From Leptospira fletcheri (lineage in GTDB: Bacteria; Spirochaetota; Leptospiria; Leptospirales; Leptospiraceae), in the NCBI RefSeq assembly GCF_004769195.1, contig NZ_RQET01000013.1:1-64000 (forward strand): a stretch of DNA of 64,000 nt. The letters run 5' to 3'. The notes below the pieces were generated by a model, which did not search any database, was not told where the DNA came from, and saw nothing but the letters and a program-made list of their open reading frames with translations. Made by a program: the position numbers and the translations under genes. Below, in pieces: positions 47,367 through 59,389 of the stretch. Positions within the stretch are counted from its first letter, which is position 1. The number at the start of each line of letters is the position of its first letter.

Positions 47367-48848
47367 CTATTTTCGGAGGGATTCCGCTCTAGGCTGTAGA
47401 GTGAGATTCACGAGGTTTTTAGGCTGCAGAAAATACCAACCTGCCAACACGAACAGTAGGCTGAGACCGGAAACGAAAGCGACTCCGTAACTCGAAACCG
47501 GATTCTCCTGCTTGGAGATCTCCCCTTCCTCGGAACTCATATACGCGGAGATACCGATCTTCGCATAATAATACAAAGCCAGGGCGGAATTCGCGATTCC
47601 TCCGAGCAACAGGAGTCTAGCGAGTTCGCCTTCCTGCTCGGCTATTTTCTGAAACAAAAACAACTTCGACCAGAATCCTCCTAAGGGAGGAATTCCGGCG
47701 AGAGAGAGGAAAAATAAGAACAAGGCGAACGCCGTTTTCGGATAAGAGGAAGCCAAAGATTGTATGGAAGCGAAAGTAACCTGTCTCCGTCCCTGTTCCA
47801 AATAGGAAAGGAGCGCAAAGGCGCCCAAACTCATGAAGGAATATACGATGAGATAAAAAACGGCTTCTTCTCTTGCACCTAGACTGATTCCGACAACGAC
47901 ATAGCCAGCATGAGCAATGGAGGAATACGCCAACAAACGCTTTAAATTTTCCTGTTTTAATGCCAGGAAATTTCCGTAGGTCATGGATAAGAGAGCGAGT
48001 ATTCCCATCACCCAAGCCCATTCGCTGGAAAATACCGGAATCGGAAGGTGACCGAATACCACGCACAAGAGTCCCATAGAGGCCGATTTAGAGGCAGTCG
48101 CCATAAATCCGGTGACGGGAGTCAAAGCTCCTTCGTAAGCGTCGGGAGTCCAGGAATGGTACGGAAACAAAGCGATCTTAAATGCGATTCCCGTCAAAAG
48201 TAGGAGTAACCCTATTTTCGTAAAATTCGCGTCGAAGCCGGGATTTACCAGAGGCTTCAATGCTTCCGACAGATCCGTGCTTCCGGACCCGCCGAAAAGA
48301 AAGGCCATGCCCATCAAAAAAAATCCGCTGGAAAAACTTCCAAGTAGAAAGTATTTCAGGCTCGCTTCCAGAGAGAATTCGTCGCTCTTCGCCATGCCGA
48401 CCAAAACGTATAAGGAAATACTCATCAATTCCAGTCCGACGAAAATCGTCACCATGTCCCGACTACTCGTCATCAGAAACATTCCCGCGGTCGAAAACAG
48501 AACTAAAGGGTAGAATTCGGGAAACTCCATCTTATGCAGTTCGAGGGAGCGCGGAGAAGAAAGTACCGTTCCGAAAGCCATGACTAAATACAAAGCGCTC
48601 AACCAAAAACTTAGAAAACCCAACTCGATCTGATTTCCGAAATACGTTCCCGGCCCGGGGATCTTGAATTGCGAATACAGAGTTCCCAAAAACGCGGCTA
48701 CCAGCAGGATTCCGCAGGTAAAGCGAACCACACGAAACTCGGAACCGTGGAATACGAATTGCAAAAGAAGCAGCAAAACCCCGCCTCCGGAAAGGATCAG
48801 TACGGGAAGCAGCGCAAGCATGTCGTTTATGTTCGGAAGAAAATTCAT
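47367..48848 (-). CDS. nuoN: NADH-quinone oxidoreductase subunit N
   Basis: This 493 aa membrane protein has about 14 segments and the antiporter-like core: LELMSISLYVLVG, KYFLLGSFSSGFFLMG, FKIALFPYHSWTPDAYEGALTPVTGFMATASK (with the conserved Lys and Pro), and LAYSSIAHAGYVVVG. It is one of three proton-pumping subunits at the distal arm of complex I. It overlaps nuoM by four bases and is the last nuo gene. Confidence 0.96.
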   Translation of the reverse strand: MNFLPNINDMLALLPVLILSGGGVLLLLLQFVFHGSEFRVVRFTCGILLVAAFLGTLYSQFKIPGPGTYFGNQIELGFLSFWLSALYLVMAFGTVLSSPRSLELHKMEFPEFYPLVLFSTAGMFLMTSSRDMVTIFVGLELMSISLYVLVGMAKSDEFSLEASLKYFLLGSFSSGFFLMGMAFLFGGSGSTDLSEALKPLVNPGFDANFTKIGLLLLLTGIAFKIALFPYHSWTPDAYEGALTPVTGFMATASKSASMGLLCVVFGHLPIPVFSSEWAWVMGILALLSMTYGNFLALKQENLKRLLAYSSIAHAGYVVVGISLGAREEAVFYLIVYSFMSLGAFALLSYLEQGRRQVTFASIQSLASSYPKTAFALFLFFLSLAGIPPLGGFWSKLFLFQKIAEQEGELARLLLLGGIANSALALYYYAKIGISAYMSSEEGEISKQENPVSSYGVAFVSGLSLLFVLAGWYFLQPKNLVNLTLQPRAESLRK

Positions 48849-50494
48849 TCCGTTTTCTCCTTAACGGGGCGTCTTAATCCCGGAATTCCCGTCCCCTTTG
48901 TGACCGGAATCCTTTCCTCGTAACTCGAAACGGAGGCTCCGAGAGATCTATAATTCTGATACTTGCGGTCCACTTGCCTTAAGGAACCTTCCTTTTCGGA
49001 AAAGGCCCTTTCCTTCAACGCTTCTTCGGAAGTGCTATTCAAAACGACCCGAGCGCTAGGAGTCACGAAGTTTAGGAAAGGCCCCGGAAACACTCCCATC
49101 ACTAAAATCAATCCGCCTGTCACGACCAAGATACACTTTTCCCGGATGGTCAAAGCCGACATGGAGGAAGCCGGCTCGTTCGGCTCTCCGAATAACAAAG
49201 CCTTTGCGAACCGAAGCATATACCCCGCGGAGAAAATGATCGCGGTTCCCGCCAGGATCCCGAATAAAATATGATATTTGAATGTTCCGATCAGAATCAG
49301 GAATTCCCCTACGAATCCGTTCGTGCCGGGTAGACCGGCGCCGGCAAAAGCCGCTAATCCGACAAAAACTGCCAGGAAAGGAGCAGACTTAGCAAGACCG
49401 GAGACATGAGTCAGATCGTTGGATCCGGTTCTTTCATGCAGCATTCCTAATAAAAAGAACAATAATCCGGAAGTAAATCCGTGGTTCACCATCTGGATCA
49501 TTCCGCCTGCCACTCCTTCTTCCGTTAAAGATAAGATACCCAAAATGCAGAACCCCATATGGGAAAGGGAAGAGAAGGCCACCAAGCGCTTGGTGTTTTT
49601 TTGGGTGAGAGCCACTACTGCTCCGTACAAGATCCCCGCCACAGCCAGACCGGAAAAGAAATCCCTGTAATCCAGGAACACCTGGGGAAAGAGCGGGATC
49701 GCGATTCTGACATACGCGAATAATCCGATCTTTAATAAGATTCCGGCCAGATCCACGGAACCTACCGTGGGAGCTTCCTCATGAACGTCCGGCATCCAGG
49801 TATGCAGCGGAAACAAAGGTACCTTGATGGCGAACGCGAAGCTGAATCCGATAAAGAGCCAGAATCTGAGGTCCGGAGGAATATTAGACAAGGGTAATAC
49901 GGCGAGTTCTTCAAGATCGAGAGTCGAGGAATAATGGTAGAGTACCAGGATACTCGCCAACATGAACACCGATCCGGTAAAGGAAAATAGCAGGTATTTC
50001 ATGGCCGCGCGAACACGACCCGATTCTCCCCAGATTCCGACCATCATTGAGAAAGGCAGAACCATCCATTCCCAAAATACGTAAAACTGCACTAGGTTGA
50101 AGGAAAGAAAAACTCCGATCACTCCAGTTTCTACAAGGAGCAAAAGGATGAAAAATTCACGTATCCTGTATTTTACTCCGGAAAAAGCGGACAAACAGGA
50201 TAGGAAAAACAGGATCGCGGACATGGCGATTAAAAGCAGGGAAAAACCGTCGACTGCGACGTAATAATCCAGCCCACCGGATCCCAAATCGATGAAGTTA
50301 TGGATACGATGGGAAAATTGAGGCCCACTGTCGCCTTGCACGAATTCCCAAAAGAGTGGAAGGGTCATCCCGAATACAGCTAACGTGATTAGGGAAGAAA
50401 CGGAACGGATCCACCCCGGACGTCCGGAAAGAAAAAGCAAGGGGATCCCCAGTACGGGTAAAAAAAGAAGGAGCGTTAAGTAAAACTGGGGCAC
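48845..50494 (-). CDS. nuoM: NADH-quinone oxidoreductase subunit M
   Basis: This 549 aa membrane protein contains the antiporter core FYVFWEWMVLPFSMMVG, FAIKVPLFPLHTWMPDVHEEAPT and TKRLVAFSSLSHMGFCILG. A C-terminal extension of about 50 residues follows the last membrane segment (SLRQVDRKYQNYRSLGAS). It starts directly after nuoL. Proton pumping in complex I is known for the family. Confidence 0.96.
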   Translation of the reverse strand: MPQFYLTLLLFLPVLGIPLLFLSGRPGWIRSVSSLITLAVFGMTLPLFWEFVQGDSGPQFSHRIHNFIDLGSGGLDYYVAVDGFSLLLIAMSAILFFLSCLSAFSGVKYRIREFFILLLLVETGVIGVFLSFNLVQFYVFWEWMVLPFSMMVGIWGESGRVRAAMKYLLFSFTGSVFMLASILVLYHYSSTLDLEELAVLPLSNIPPDLRFWLFIGFSFAFAIKVPLFPLHTWMPDVHEEAPTVGSVDLAGILLKIGLFAYVRIAIPLFPQVFLDYRDFFSGLAVAGILYGAVVALTQKNTKRLVAFSSLSHMGFCILGILSLTEEGVAGGMIQMVNHGFTSGLLFFLLGMLHERTGSNDLTHVSGLAKSAPFLAVFVGLAAFAGAGLPGTNGFVGEFLILIGTFKYHILFGILAGTAIIFSAGYMLRFAKALLFGEPNEPASSMSALTIREKCILVVTGGLILVMGVFPGPFLNFVTPSARVVLNSTSEEALKERAFSEKEGSLRQVDRKYQNYRSLGASVSSYEERIPVTKGTGIPGLRRPVKEKTE

Positions 50495-52432
50495 TTACAA
50501 TCCCCTCCAGAGGAATAAAGATAGAATGAGAATCGTTCCGAGGACGATCATAAAAGCATAATCTACGATCGTTCCGGTCTGTAGGCGGCGAAGGAGTACG
50601 GATATTCCGGAAGAGATCCTACCGGTATTGACTAGAATCTTATCCAAGAACTGTTTTTCCACCACGGAAGAGAAGAATTCGGAAAAAAACAGGATCGGCT
50701 GGACGACCCAAGCGGAAAATATCTCGTCGATATAATATTTCCTTACGACGAGCTTTCTCCAGCCCGCATAATCCTGCTCTGCAGGAGGAATTTCTTTTTT
50801 CTTTACGTAGAAACTCCAAGAAAGAGTCAAACCGACGGCGACGGCCCCCAACGAAAGCAAGGCTAACGTTAATTCCGCACTCGGAGTAAGATGATGGTCG
50901 GTGGAATGTCCGGACCGAAGGAATCTACGGGAATATTCTTCTCCCATAGAAAACACCGGCTTAAAGTACCGTTCCAGCAAATCGATTCCTCCTAGAGAAT
51001 CGGGCACCAACAAAAATCCGCTAAAGGCGGCTCCGAGGGCTAATACGATTAACGGAACCGTGATGGTCCAGGAAGATTCGTGGGGATGGACGTCGGGGGA
51101 TACCCTGGAGGTTCCGGTAAAAGTTAGAAACGTTAGACGAAACATGTAAAAGGTCGTCAATAAGGCTGTGACTACGCCCAAAGCAAAAAAGAGCGGACTA
51201 TAAAAATACGCTTTTTCCAGAATCAAATCCTTGGAAAAGAAACCGCTAAAAGGAGGAATTCCCGAGATCGCCAGAGTACCTAAGAGAAACGTAAACCAAG
51301 TAATCTTCATTTGGGATTTCAATCCGCCCATTCTACGTAGATCCTGCTCGTCGTGTAAAGAATGGATGACGGAACCGGAACCTAGGAACAGTAGGGCCTT
51401 AAAGAAAGCGTGGGTCAAAAGATGGAAAAGGCCTGCAACATAAGCTCCCGTTCCCATCGCCACGAACATATAACCGAGCTGGGAAACCGTGGAATAAGCG
51501 AGAACCTTTTTGATGTCGTTTTGGAAAATCCCTATGGTCGCGGCGAAGAACGCGGTAAACGTACCGATCGCTACGATCCAGACGCCGACCTGAGGAGTTA
51601 GAACGAATAGGAAATTGAGCCTCGCAATGAGAAAGATCCCCGCAGTTACCATCGTCGCCGCATGGATCAAAGCGGAAACGGGAGTGGGTCCGGCCATAGC
51701 GTCCGGCAGCCAGATGTGAAAAGGAAACTGAGCCGATTTCCCCATGGCTCCGATAAAGTAACAACCGGTCACCACGGGTAAAACATGCTGGAACCCTTTC
51801 ATTTCGGGCAGGACCGAAGCGATCTGAGTAAAGGAAACCGAACCGGAATACCAGTATGTCAGAGCGATCGCGATCACCATAGCCAAGTCCGCGACCCGAT
51901 TCGTAAGAAACGCCTTAATGCCTGCGTTTGCGGCGGTTTCTTTATGGGTATCGAAACCGATGAGCAGATAAGAGCAAAGACCCACGCCTTCCCAACCGAA
52001 GAACAGGACCACTAGATTTTCCGCGAGAACCAGATGTAACATGGAGAAAAGAAACAGATTCAGATAGGAAAAGAACCGTGCGATCCCTGGATTGCCCTTC
52101 ATATATCCGATCGAATACAGATGAATCAGACTTCCGATCCCAGTAATAATCAGGACCATAAAAAGGGAAAGCTGATCCAATTGATAAGCGACTTCTATGT
52201 TAAAACCGCCCACCTCCAACCAACGGAAAAAAGGAACGATCTCCGGAACGGTTCTCTCCATGGGCCTATAGTTCAAAAAAGCGAATACCCCGAAGCCGAA
52301 GGAAAGGAAGGAGAAGAAGGTACCTACGATTCCCGACCAACTCCCTTTTAGAATCCTGCCGAATAGGGCGTTGATTCCCGCTCCGACCAGGGGCAAAAGA
52401 ACGATCAGAGGTATCAATACGTTCCAAGTCAT
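50495..52432 (-). CDS. nuoL: NADH-quinone oxidoreductase subunit L
   Basis: This 645 aa protein has about 16 membrane segments with the motifs [53 protein letters not shown] and [16 protein letters not shown] long C-terminal amphipathic region ([19 protein letters not shown]) likely forms the lateral helix that runs along the membrane arm. It begins five bases after nuoK ends. Confidence 0.97.
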   Translation of the reverse strand: MTWNVLIPLIVLLPLVGAGINALFGRILKGSWSGIVGTFFSFLSFGFGVFAFLNYRPMERTVPEIVPFFRWLEVGGFNIEVAYQLDQLSLFMVLIITGIGSLIHLYSIGYMKGNPGIARFFSYLNLFLFSMLHLVLAENLVVLFFGWEGVGLCSYLLIGFDTHKETAANAGIKAFLTNRVADLAMVIAIALTYWYSGSVSFTQIASVLPEMKGFQHVLPVVTGCYFIGAMGKSAQFPFHIWLPDAMAGPTPVSALIHAATMVTAGIFLIARLNFLFVLTPQVGVWIVAIGTFTAFFAATIGIFQNDIKKVLAYSTVSQLGYMFVAMGTGAYVAGLFHLLTHAFFKALLFLGSGSVIHSLHDEQDLRRMGGLKSQMKITWFTFLLGTLAISGIPPFSGFFSKDLILEKAYFYSPLFFALGVVTALLTTFYMFRLTFLTFTGTSRVSPDVHPHESSWTITVPLIVLALGAAFSGFLLVPDSLGGIDLLERYFKPVFSMGEEYSRRFLRSGHSTDHHLTPSAELTLALLSLGAVAVGLTLSWSFYVKKKEIPPAEQDYAGWRKLVVRKYYIDEIFSAWVVQPILFFSEFFSSVVEKQFLDKILVNTGRISSGISVLLRRLQTGTIVDYAFMIVLGTILILSLFLWRGL

Positions 52433-52436
52433 ATTT

Positions 52437-52772
52437 TCACCACTTCATCAGATTCATTTCGTCGACGAAGCTGGTCTTCTTCCTGCGCTGGATCGCGACG
52501 ACTAACGCCAATCCGATCGCCGCTTCCGCAGCGGCTATGGCCATCACGAAGAAGACTATCACCTCTCCTTGGACCTGCTGCAACGCTTTGGAAAAGGTCA
52601 CGAATACCAAATTCACGGAATTCAGGATCAGCTCCACGGACATGAAGATCACAACCGCACTCCGACGAAAAAGTACGCCGGCAACCCCGATGGTAAATAC
52701 GATACATGCTAAAATCAGAATATACTCTACCGGAATACCCGAAATGGTCGGATTCAACACGGACGGATTCAT
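52437..52772 (-). CDS. nuoK: NADH-quinone oxidoreductase subunit K
   Basis: This 111 aa protein has three membrane segments and the NuoK signatures [16 protein letters not shown] and [21 protein letters not shown], with the two buried Glu residues used in proton transfer. Start ATG 52772 overlaps nuoJ by four bases. Length is normal. Confidence 0.97.
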   Translation of the reverse strand: MNPSVLNPTISGIPVEYILILACIVFTIGVAGVLFRRSAVVIFMSVELILNSVNLVFVTFSKALQQVQGEVIVFFVMAIAAAEAAIGLALVVAIQRRKKTSFVDEMNLMKW

Positions 52773-53383
52773 AGATCGCCCTCCCCGGGTTTTTTCCCGA
52801 GATTTTTCTTTCCTAAAATTACCGCTCCGAGCACGGCCGCTAATAACAGGACGGACAATACCTCGAAAGGAAGAAGATAGTCCAAAAACATCGAAGCTCC
52901 TACTACTGCGGTATTTCCGCGTACCGTTTTCGGCTTGGAGAGGCCCCCGTTTTCCGCCGCGATGGAATACTCGTATTCTCCGGACGAAGAATAGCCGTGC
53001 GCAGGAGATTGCGAATTCGGAACTCCTTCCCGAACCGCATTGGTCAGGACGATTCCCAAGATAGCCACGAAAAAGAGGAGAAAGAACTTTTTAGCGGGAT
53101 GCTTCCACAACTTAGAAATTCCGTCGTCATGAAGGGATAAGAGCATCAATACGAATACGACCAAAACCATGATCGCTCCCGCATATACAAGCACTTGCAT
53201 GGTCGCGACAAAAACGGATCCCAGCACCGCATAGATACCCGCTAAGGCAAAAAAAGCCAACACGAGTAGGACCGCGGAACTGATCGGGTTCGGATGAAAC
53301 ACCACTCCCAAGGCTCCGGCGATTAACACTCCGGAAAAAACGAAGAAGAGCAGTAATTGAGGATGATCGAAAATACCTACCAT
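52769..53383 (-). CDS. nuoJ: NADH-quinone oxidoreductase subunit J
   Basis: This protein of about 204 aa starts at ATG 53383 ([16 protein letters not shown]); the open frame upstream to 53515 is nuoH shadow. It has five membrane segments with [24 protein letters not shown] and [20 protein letters not shown]. It overlaps the end of nuoH by seven bases. In many bacteria nuoI lies between H and J; here it is absent. Confidence 0.95.
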   Translation of the reverse strand: MVGIFDHPQLLLFFVFSGVLIAGALGVVFHPNPISSAVLLVLAFFALAGIYAVLGSVFVATMQVLVYAGAIMVLVVFVLMLLSLHDDGISKLWKHPAKKFFLLFFVAILGIVLTNAVREGVPNSQSPAHGYSSSGEYEYSIAAENGGLSKPKTVRGNTAVVGASMFLDYLLPFEVLSVLLLAAVLGAVILGKKNLGKKPGEGDL

Positions 53384-54435
53384 TTCCAAAACCCGTCCAT
53401 ACCGATGTAAACGCTTGCGATGACGATATTCGCCACAGCCCAAGGAATCATTTTTTTCCAACCGATGGTCATCAGTTGATCGTAACGGAATCGTGGAAGA
53501 GTCCAACGAACCCACATGAACAGGAATGCAAAGAAAAGCACTTTACCGGTAAAGAAGAGCAGTCCGAAAATCGCGCGGAATTGTGAACCTTCCAGAATTC
53601 CGAAAGGCACGTTATAACCTCCGAAAAAAAGCAGGGAGACGACACAACTCATGGTCACCATGTTCATGTATTCCGCGATAAAAAAGAGTGCGAATTTAAA
53701 CGCTCCGTATTCGGTATGAAATCCTACGACCAATTCCGATTCCGCCTCGGCCAAATCGAAAGGTAGACGATTCGTCTCCGCGAACATAGCGACCACAAAA
53801 ACCAAAAACGCGATCAAGCCGGGAAGTTTAAAAACGTTCCAAAGTCCTACCTGAGCATCGTTGATATCGGTTAATCTTAAGGAACCAGTTAAGATCACGA
53901 TCGCCGCCACGGACATCCCGAGAGGGAGTTCGTAACTGATCATCTGAGCGGTGGAACGGATCCCTCCGATTAAGGAATATTTATTATTACTAGACCAACC
54001 TGCCAGAATGATCCCGTAAACCGCAAGGCTCGAAATCGCGAACAAAAAAAGAATCCCGGTATCCGGATTCGCGATCTGCAAATCCAGCGATGCCAATCCC
54101 GTCTTTCGGGAAATCCACTCCGGAAGAGGCAGAACACCGCCGAGAGGAACCACAGCCCAAGCCATGATGGCACAGGTCATGGAAATTCCGGGAGCGATCA
54201 GATACATGACCTTATTTACGTTCTTCGGAAAAATCTCTTCTTTCGTTAAAAATTTGATCCCGTCCGCCAAAGGCTGAAAAAGACCGAACGGCCCGGCTCG
54301 GTTCGGACCTTTGCGATCCTGGATATAACCCGCAACCTTTCGTTCGGCTAACGTGTAATAAGCGCAGGCAGTGATGAATACTAGGAAAAAAAGAACGCTC
54401 TTCAGCAGCCAAAAGAGAATCTGGTTCCAATCCAT
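53377..54435 (-). CDS. nuoH: NADH-quinone oxidoreductase subunit H
   Basis: This 352 aa protein has about eight or nine membrane segments and the quinone-chamber motifs [32 protein letters not shown] and [31 protein letters not shown]. It anchors the hydrophilic arm at the membrane. It follows nuoF by only six bases, where nuoG would be in many operons. Confidence 0.97.
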   Translation of the reverse strand: MDWNQILFWLLKSVLFFLVFITACAYYTLAERKVAGYIQDRKGPNRAGPFGLFQPLADGIKFLTKEEIFPKNVNKVMYLIAPGISMTCAIMAWAVVPLGGVLPLPEWISRKTGLASLDLQIANPDTGILFLFAISSLAVYGIILAGWSSNNKYSLIGGIRSTAQMISYELPLGMSVAAIVILTGSLRLTDINDAQVGLWNVFKLPGLIAFLVFVVAMFAETNRLPFDLAEAESELVVGFHTEYGAFKFALFFIAEYMNMVTMSCVVSLLFFGGYNVPFGILEGSQFRAIFGLLFFTGKVLFFAFLFMWVRWTLPRFRYDQLMTIGWKKMIPWAVANIVIASVYIGMDGFWKW

Positions 54436-54441
54436 TTCGTT

Positions 54442-55731
54442 TTAAACTCCTGAGGCGACGGGAGAAGGGGCTTTTGCACGGTCCTTCAGCTTTGCTTCGA
54501 ACTCATGCCGAAACTTTTGGATTGTCGGTCGTACGGCCCCTACGCAGGCGTCGGAAAGCGGGCAAATTGTAGTTCCGCCTTCCATGTTCCTGGAAAGGGA
54601 AAGAATCAATTCCAAATCCTCCGAGGTTCCTTCTCCCTCCCGGATTTTATGAAGCAAATCTCGGACCCAATGAGTTCCTTCGCGACAAGGAGTGCACTGC
54701 CCGCAGGATTCGTGCGCGTAAAAACGGGCGAATCGATAGGTGGTTTCGACCAGGTCCGTCCCCTCTCCGATCACGATCACTGCGCCCGAACCTAGCATGG
54801 TCTTGTGGGCGGCCATGGACTCGAAATCCATATTCGCAGTCTTGCATTCCTCCGCAGTCAGGATAGGCACCGAAGATCCTCCCGGAATCACCGCCTTCAG
54901 AGGCACGTCATCCAGCATTCCCCCACAAAGATCGTTGATGAGTTCCATGAGAGGAGTTCCCAAAACGATTTCGTAAACGCCCGGCCTTTTTACGTGCCCG
55001 GATACGGAAAACAATCTGGTGCCCGGTGATTTCTCGGTCCCGATCTTGGAATACCAATCGGCGCCTTTGTCCAAAATATGCGGAACCGTAGAAAAAGTCT
55101 CCACGTTGTTTACCACAGTCGGACAACGGTACAGACCGGACACGGCGGGGAACGGAGGCTTGAGTCTAGGGTGTCCTCTCCTTCCTTCCAAGGAGTTGAT
55201 GAGAGCGGTCTCTTCTCCGCAGATATAAGCTCCGGCTCCGGCATAAAGAACCAGATCGAAATCGAAACCGCTTCCTTGGATGTCTTTTCCGAGATATCCT
55301 TTCGCATAGGCCTCGTCGATGGCCTTTTGCATGGAATCGATTCCTTTATTGAATTCCCCTCGGATATAAAAAAATCCCTTATTGGCGCCGATCGCCCGAG
55401 CGCCGATGACCATACCCTCGATGATCTGGTGCGGAAGTTTTTCGATCAACTTGCGGTCCTTAAAAGTTCCGGGCTCCCCTTCGTCCGCATTGCAGATGAT
55501 GTATTTCGGTTTCGGTATGTCCTTGGGGATAAAGGACCATTTCATTCCCGTAGGAAAACCGGCCCCGCCTCTCCCCCTGAGCCCGGATTTTTTGACTATG
55601 TCCACGATCTCTTCCGGTTTCAATTGAAGGGCTTTCTTCATCCCGTCGTATCCGTGTACGGATTCGTAGAATTCCAATTCGTTGGATCTGGGGTCGTCGA
55701 TGTATTTGGTAAGAATTTTCATTTCCGCCAT
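54442..55731 (-). CDS. nuoF: NADH-quinone oxidoreductase subunit F
   Basis: This protein of about 429 aa starts at ATG 55731 ([13 protein letters not shown]) behind a strong AGGAGG; codons to 55779 are open but unlikely. It has the FMN and NADH sites [27 protein letters not shown] and [15 protein letters not shown], and the 4Fe-4S motif [14 protein letters not shown] with a distal Cys ([11 protein letters not shown]). It accepts electrons from NADH. It follows nuoE with a short gap. Confidence 0.97.
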   Translation of the reverse strand: MAEMKILTKYIDDPRSNELEFYESVHGYDGMKKALQLKPEEIVDIVKKSGLRGRGGAGFPTGMKWSFIPKDIPKPKYIICNADEGEPGTFKDRKLIEKLPHQIIEGMVIGARAIGANKGFFYIRGEFNKGIDSMQKAIDEAYAKGYLGKDIQGSGFDFDLVLYAGAGAYICGEETALINSLEGRRGHPRLKPPFPAVSGLYRCPTVVNNVETFSTVPHILDKGADWYSKIGTEKSPGTRLFSVSGHVKRPGVYEIVLGTPLMELINDLCGGMLDDVPLKAVIPGGSSVPILTAEECKTANMDFESMAAHKTMLGSGAVIVIGEGTDLVETTYRFARFYAHESCGQCTPCREGTHWVRDLLHKIREGEGTSEDLELILSLSRNMEGGTTICPLSDACVGAVRPTIQKFRHEFEAKLKDRAKAPSPVASGV

Positions 55732-55741
55732 GGCGATCCTC

Positions 55742-56221
55742 CTAATCCAGACTCCGAAGAAGTTCGTCCACTTTTTCATTCGTTAGATTTTCATAATATG
55801 CGTCGTTAATCTGCACCATAGGAGCGTATCCGCAGGCGCCCAAACATTCCACTTCTTCTACCGTAAACTTTCCGTCTTTGGTAGTCTGTCCGGTCTTGAT
55901 CCCCAACTCGGAGCAGATATGCTCTTCGATCTTATCGCTGCCTCTCATATAACAACTGGAAGTTCCGCAGATCTGGATGTGGTATTTTCCCACCGGTTTT
56001 TTGTTGTACAAGGTATAGAAAGTAGCGACCCCGTATACTTGAGCGAGGGAGATGGGTGGGCCGATTTTTTCGGCGAGGTAAGCCATTCCCTCCCGATCCA
56101 CGTAGCCTTTCTCTTTTTGCAAGAGATACAGACCGGGAAGAATAACACTTCTCTTATCGGGAAACATCTCCATCAGCTTGGAGAATCTCTTTTCGGAATC
56201 CGGATTGAATCGGTAGGACAT
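55742..56221 (-). CDS. nuoE: NADH-quinone oxidoreductase subunit E
   Basis: This protein of about 159 aa starts at ATG 56221 ([14 protein letters not shown]), overlapping the nuoD stop by one base (TGATG). It is thioredoxin-like with the 2Fe-2S ligands [10 protein letters not shown] and [10 protein letters not shown]. It partners NuoF in the NADH dehydrogenase module. Length is near the family norm. Confidence 0.96.
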   Translation of the reverse strand: MSYRFNPDSEKRFSKLMEMFPDKRSVILPGLYLLQKEKGYVDREGMAYLAEKIGPPISLAQVYGVATFYTLYNKKPVGKYHIQICGTSSCYMRGSDKIEEHICSELGIKTGQTTKDGKFTVEEVECLGACGYAPMVQINDAYYENLTNEKVDELLRSLD

Positions 56222-57444
56222 CAGCAATCCAACTCCCCTGCGATAACGTTCAGGGAACTCATCGTGGCGATCGTATCCGCGAGCAATCCCCCCTTGACCA
56301 GATCGGGAAAAGATTGGTAAAACCAAAAACAAGGTCTTCGGACATGAACTCTCCAAGGGGATTTTTCCCCTTCGGACACGATATAAAAGCCGAGCTCTCC
56401 GTTTGCCGCTTCCGTGGCCTGGTAATATTCTCCCGGAGGGACCTTGACTCCGTGCATGATGATTTTGAAATGGTAGATCAATTCTTCCATGTTTTTATAA
56501 ACTTTGCCTTTTTCCGGCAGATACGCGTGAGGCAGGTCCGCGTGATGGGGACCGGGAGGAATTCCCTCCACCAATTGTTCTATAATACGGATGGACTGTC
56601 GCATCTCTTCCATCCGCACTAGAGTTCGGTGCAGCACGGAACCGTCCTCCCCGATCGGAACGTCGAAATCCACTTTATCGTAAAACATGTACGGCTCATC
56701 CTTACGGACATCCCAGGGAACGCCCGCGGCCCTGAGATTCGGACCGGAATATCCGTATGAGATCGCATCCTCGGCGGAAATTCCGCCGATTCCTTTCGTA
56801 CGATCCATAAAGATTCTATTATTTACCAAAAGGCTTTGGAATTCTTCGATCGCAGGCTTTAGTCCTTTGCAGATCGTACGCACTTCGTCGGCAAATTCGG
56901 GATAGATATCCTTTTCTAATCCACCTATCCTGCAGAACGTGGTAGTCAAACGGGCGCCTGTCAATTTCTCCAGGACCTGATAGATATTCTCGCGATGATG
57001 AAACAGGTGCAACATCCCGGAAAAGGCGCCTAGATCCACTCCCAGAATTCCGTTGCAGATGATATGGTCCATAATCCGAGACAATTCCGACACGATCATT
57101 CTTACATAAACGACCTTGTCCGGAACTTGGATCTCCATCATTTTTTCCACGGTGAGGATCCAGCCTATATTATTCAGAGGAGTGGAAACGTAATTCATCC
57201 GATCCGTGCAGACCAGAAATTGGTTGTAGGTATATTTCTCCCCTAGCTTTTCGAAACTGCGGTGCACGTATCCGATGACCGATTCCGCTTCGACCACTCT
57301 TTCTCCGTCCAATTGGATGACGTTCTGCAGAATTCCGTGGGTGGCCGGATGGGACGGGCCTAAGTTCACGAGAAGATGGCCTTCCGGCAAATGCCGGAAT
57401 TTCGAACCGAAATGCTCGGCCGTTTTTTCGTACATGATCGTCAT
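56221..57444 (-). CDS. nuoD: NADH-quinone oxidoreductase subunit D
   Basis: This 407 aa protein has [52 protein letters not shown] and [25 protein letters not shown], all 49 kDa-subunit motifs that line the quinone site. It overlaps nuoC by four bases (ATGA). NuoC and NuoD are separate, unlike the fused E. coli form. Confidence 0.97.
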   Translation of the reverse strand: MTIMYEKTAEHFGSKFRHLPEGHLLVNLGPSHPATHGILQNVIQLDGERVVEAESVIGYVHRSFEKLGEKYTYNQFLVCTDRMNYVSTPLNNIGWILTVEKMMEIQVPDKVVYVRMIVSELSRIMDHIICNGILGVDLGAFSGMLHLFHHRENIYQVLEKLTGARLTTTFCRIGGLEKDIYPEFADEVRTICKGLKPAIEEFQSLLVNNRIFMDRTKGIGGISAEDAISYGYSGPNLRAAGVPWDVRKDEPYMFYDKVDFDVPIGEDGSVLHRTLVRMEEMRQSIRIIEQLVEGIPPGPHHADLPHAYLPEKGKVYKNMEELIYHFKIIMHGVKVPPGEYYQATEAANGELGFYIVSEGEKSPWRVHVRRPCFWFYQSFPDLVKGGLLADTIATMSSLNVIAGELDC

Positions 57445-57965
57445 TCCGCCCCCATATCTTCCTTAACATGGATCGTCAAAAGGTCCTCGATCAGGTAATC
57501 CTGTCCGAATCCTTCCAAAGGATAATCCTTCCGGAGAGGGTGCCCCTGAAAATTGTCGGGCATGATCAGCCTTTCCAGCTGAGGATGGTCGCGGAAAGGA
57601 ATTCCGAAAAGATCGAACACTTCCCGTTCCGGCCAGTTGGCTCCCTTAAAGAGGCTTACGATACTGGGAACCGCTTCCCCTTCTTCCACAGGAACCTTGA
57701 ATTGCACCCTGGTGGTGGATTTATTTCCGGAACGCAATAGATAGCAGACTTCGAATCTAGGATTCTTTTTTCCCAGCCAATCCACTGCGGTGAGATCGTT
57801 CAGATAATTCAATTCGATTCCCGGAGAAGTTTTTAGGGCGGAGAATACCTGCAGTAGCCCTTCGGCTTTCAGGAAGAATACGGGGAGGTTGGAGAGCACC
57901 TCTTCTTCCTTATAGACGTATTGCGGAAATTTGTCTTTGAGGAAGCGATCTATGGTTTCTTTCAT
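57441..57965 (-). CDS. nuoC: NADH-quinone oxidoreductase subunit C
   Basis: This 174 aa protein has the 30 kDa-subunit signatures [55 protein letters not shown]. It binds the connecting module of the hydrophilic arm. It overlaps nuoB by four bases. Confidence 0.96.
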   Translation of the reverse strand: MKETIDRFLKDKFPQYVYKEEEVLSNLPVFFLKAEGLLQVFSALKTSPGIELNYLNDLTAVDWLGKKNPRFEVCYLLRSGNKSTTRVQFKVPVEEGEAVPSIVSLFKGANWPEREVFDLFGIPFRDHPQLERLIMPDNFQGHPLRKDYPLEGFGQDYLIEDLLTIHVKEDMGAE

Positions 57966-58522
57966 CGGACGACCAAAGGTTTATTTCTTTCATTGATCTC
58001 CCGAATTTTACTCATCACTTCCTGCCGTCTCGCTTCCAGGCCCTGGGTCTTGACCTTTTCTTGGAGTTTTATGACTGCGTCGAGAAGGGCCTCCGGACGG
58101 GGCGGACATCCGGGAACATACAGATCCACGGGAAGAATTCGATCAATCCCTTGGAGAACGGAATAAGCGTGAAACATCCCGCCGGAAGACGCACAGGCTC
58201 CGTAACTGATCACGAACTTCGGCTCGGAAAGCTGGTCATAGATTTCCCTGAGTACGGGAGCCATTTTATAGGTAATGGTACCCAAAACCAAAATCATATC
58301 CGCTTGCCTGGGAGAAAAAGAAGGACGTTCCGCTCCGAACCTAGCGATATCGTAATCGGAACAGGAAGCGCTCATATACTCGATTCCGCAACAAGCGGTC
58401 GCGAACGGATAAGGCCAAAGGGAGTAACTTCTTCCCCAATTGATGACGGAGTCCACACTGGCCACTTGGACCATATCTCCGTACATCTGACCGGGCTGGC
58501 TGAGTTGGTCGTTCAATCCCAT
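57962..58522 (-). CDS. nuoB: NADH-quinone oxidoreductase subunit B
   Basis: This 186 aa protein carries the N2 cluster ligands [27 protein letters not shown] and [15 protein letters not shown]. It reduces quinone at the membrane interface with NuoD. It overlaps nuoA by about ten bases. Confidence 0.97.
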   Translation of the reverse strand: MGLNDQLSQPGQMYGDMVQVASVDSVINWGRSYSLWPYPFATACCGIEYMSASCSDYDIARFGAERPSFSPRQADMILVLGTITYKMAPVLREIYDQLSEPKFVISYGACASSGGMFHAYSVLQGIDRILPVDLYVPGCPPRPEALLDAVIKLQEKVKTQGLEARRQEVMSKIREINERNKPLVVR

Positions 58523-58890
58523 TCGAGTGCCCCCTTTTTACGGATATAGATCAAACCTACAACGAGTACCAGAATAAATACAAGCATCTCCACTAGGAGA
58601 AAGTTCCCGAGCCCGGCTTCCTTAAAGGACTTCAGATTTACTGCATACGGAAAGAGAAACACCGCTTCTATATCGAATAAAATGAACAGTACAGCGACTA
58701 AATAAAACTTAATATTGAACAAACCCTTCGCGTCCCCGTAATATGGAACCCCGCATTCGAAGGTGTCATGGGGCTTGGACTTTTTCTTCGGATTCAGGAG
58801 GAATGCGAGTGCTAGGATAAGGGAGGAGAATCCTATCCCGAGGAGGAATTGTATCAGGAGGGGGCCTAGGTGTTCGGGCGAGCTTCCCAT
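58513..58890 (-). CDS. nuoA: NADH-quinone oxidoreductase subunit A
   Basis: This 125 aa protein has three membrane segments and ND3 motifs [45 protein letters not shown] lies six bases before the ATG. It heads the nuo unit. The 499 bases up to 59389 hold its promoter region but no other gene I can support. Confidence 0.96.
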   Translation of the reverse strand: MGSSPEHLGPLLIQFLLGIGFSSLILALAFLLNPKKKSKPHDTFECGVPYYGDAKGLFNIKFYLVAVLFILFDIEAVFLFPYAVNLKSFKEAGLGNFLLVEMLVFILVLVVGLIYIRKKGALEWD

Positions 58891-59389
58891 ATCTATCCTT
58901 CTTCTATGGGAACCCGCGCAGGGGCAACTGTCAATCCTTTTGAAACATAAACCGGAAAAACCTCCTCCAAGATTCGGACAAACGGACGTTAACGCGCGTT
59001 TCTCTCTTGTTGAGATTTAATCTCCAAAAATGGCCTTCTCTTTCTTTGCGGGGTCCCGTACGAAGGAGAATGACCGTCGGTCTGGAGATAATTTTTTTCC
59101 CAATTTGTTTCCGATTCTTCATCGGATCGAAACGGAAAAAACCGAGGATTCGGTATGGAGAAGAGAGTCTATGGAATATATTTTTAGGCCGGACATTCTT
59201 GTAACTGAGGGAATGATCTGTGTTTGTTTTTATCTCATCCATAAAATACAATCCGGACAGCGCTCTAAACCGAAAACGGGAAAGTAATCGGCATAACGGT
59301 CGTTCTGTTTTTACTCTAAAAAGTTGGTGACAAAACTATCTCTTCCGGTAATTTCTTAAGAAAACTCTCCGAAAAGAGGAAGCGCCAAA

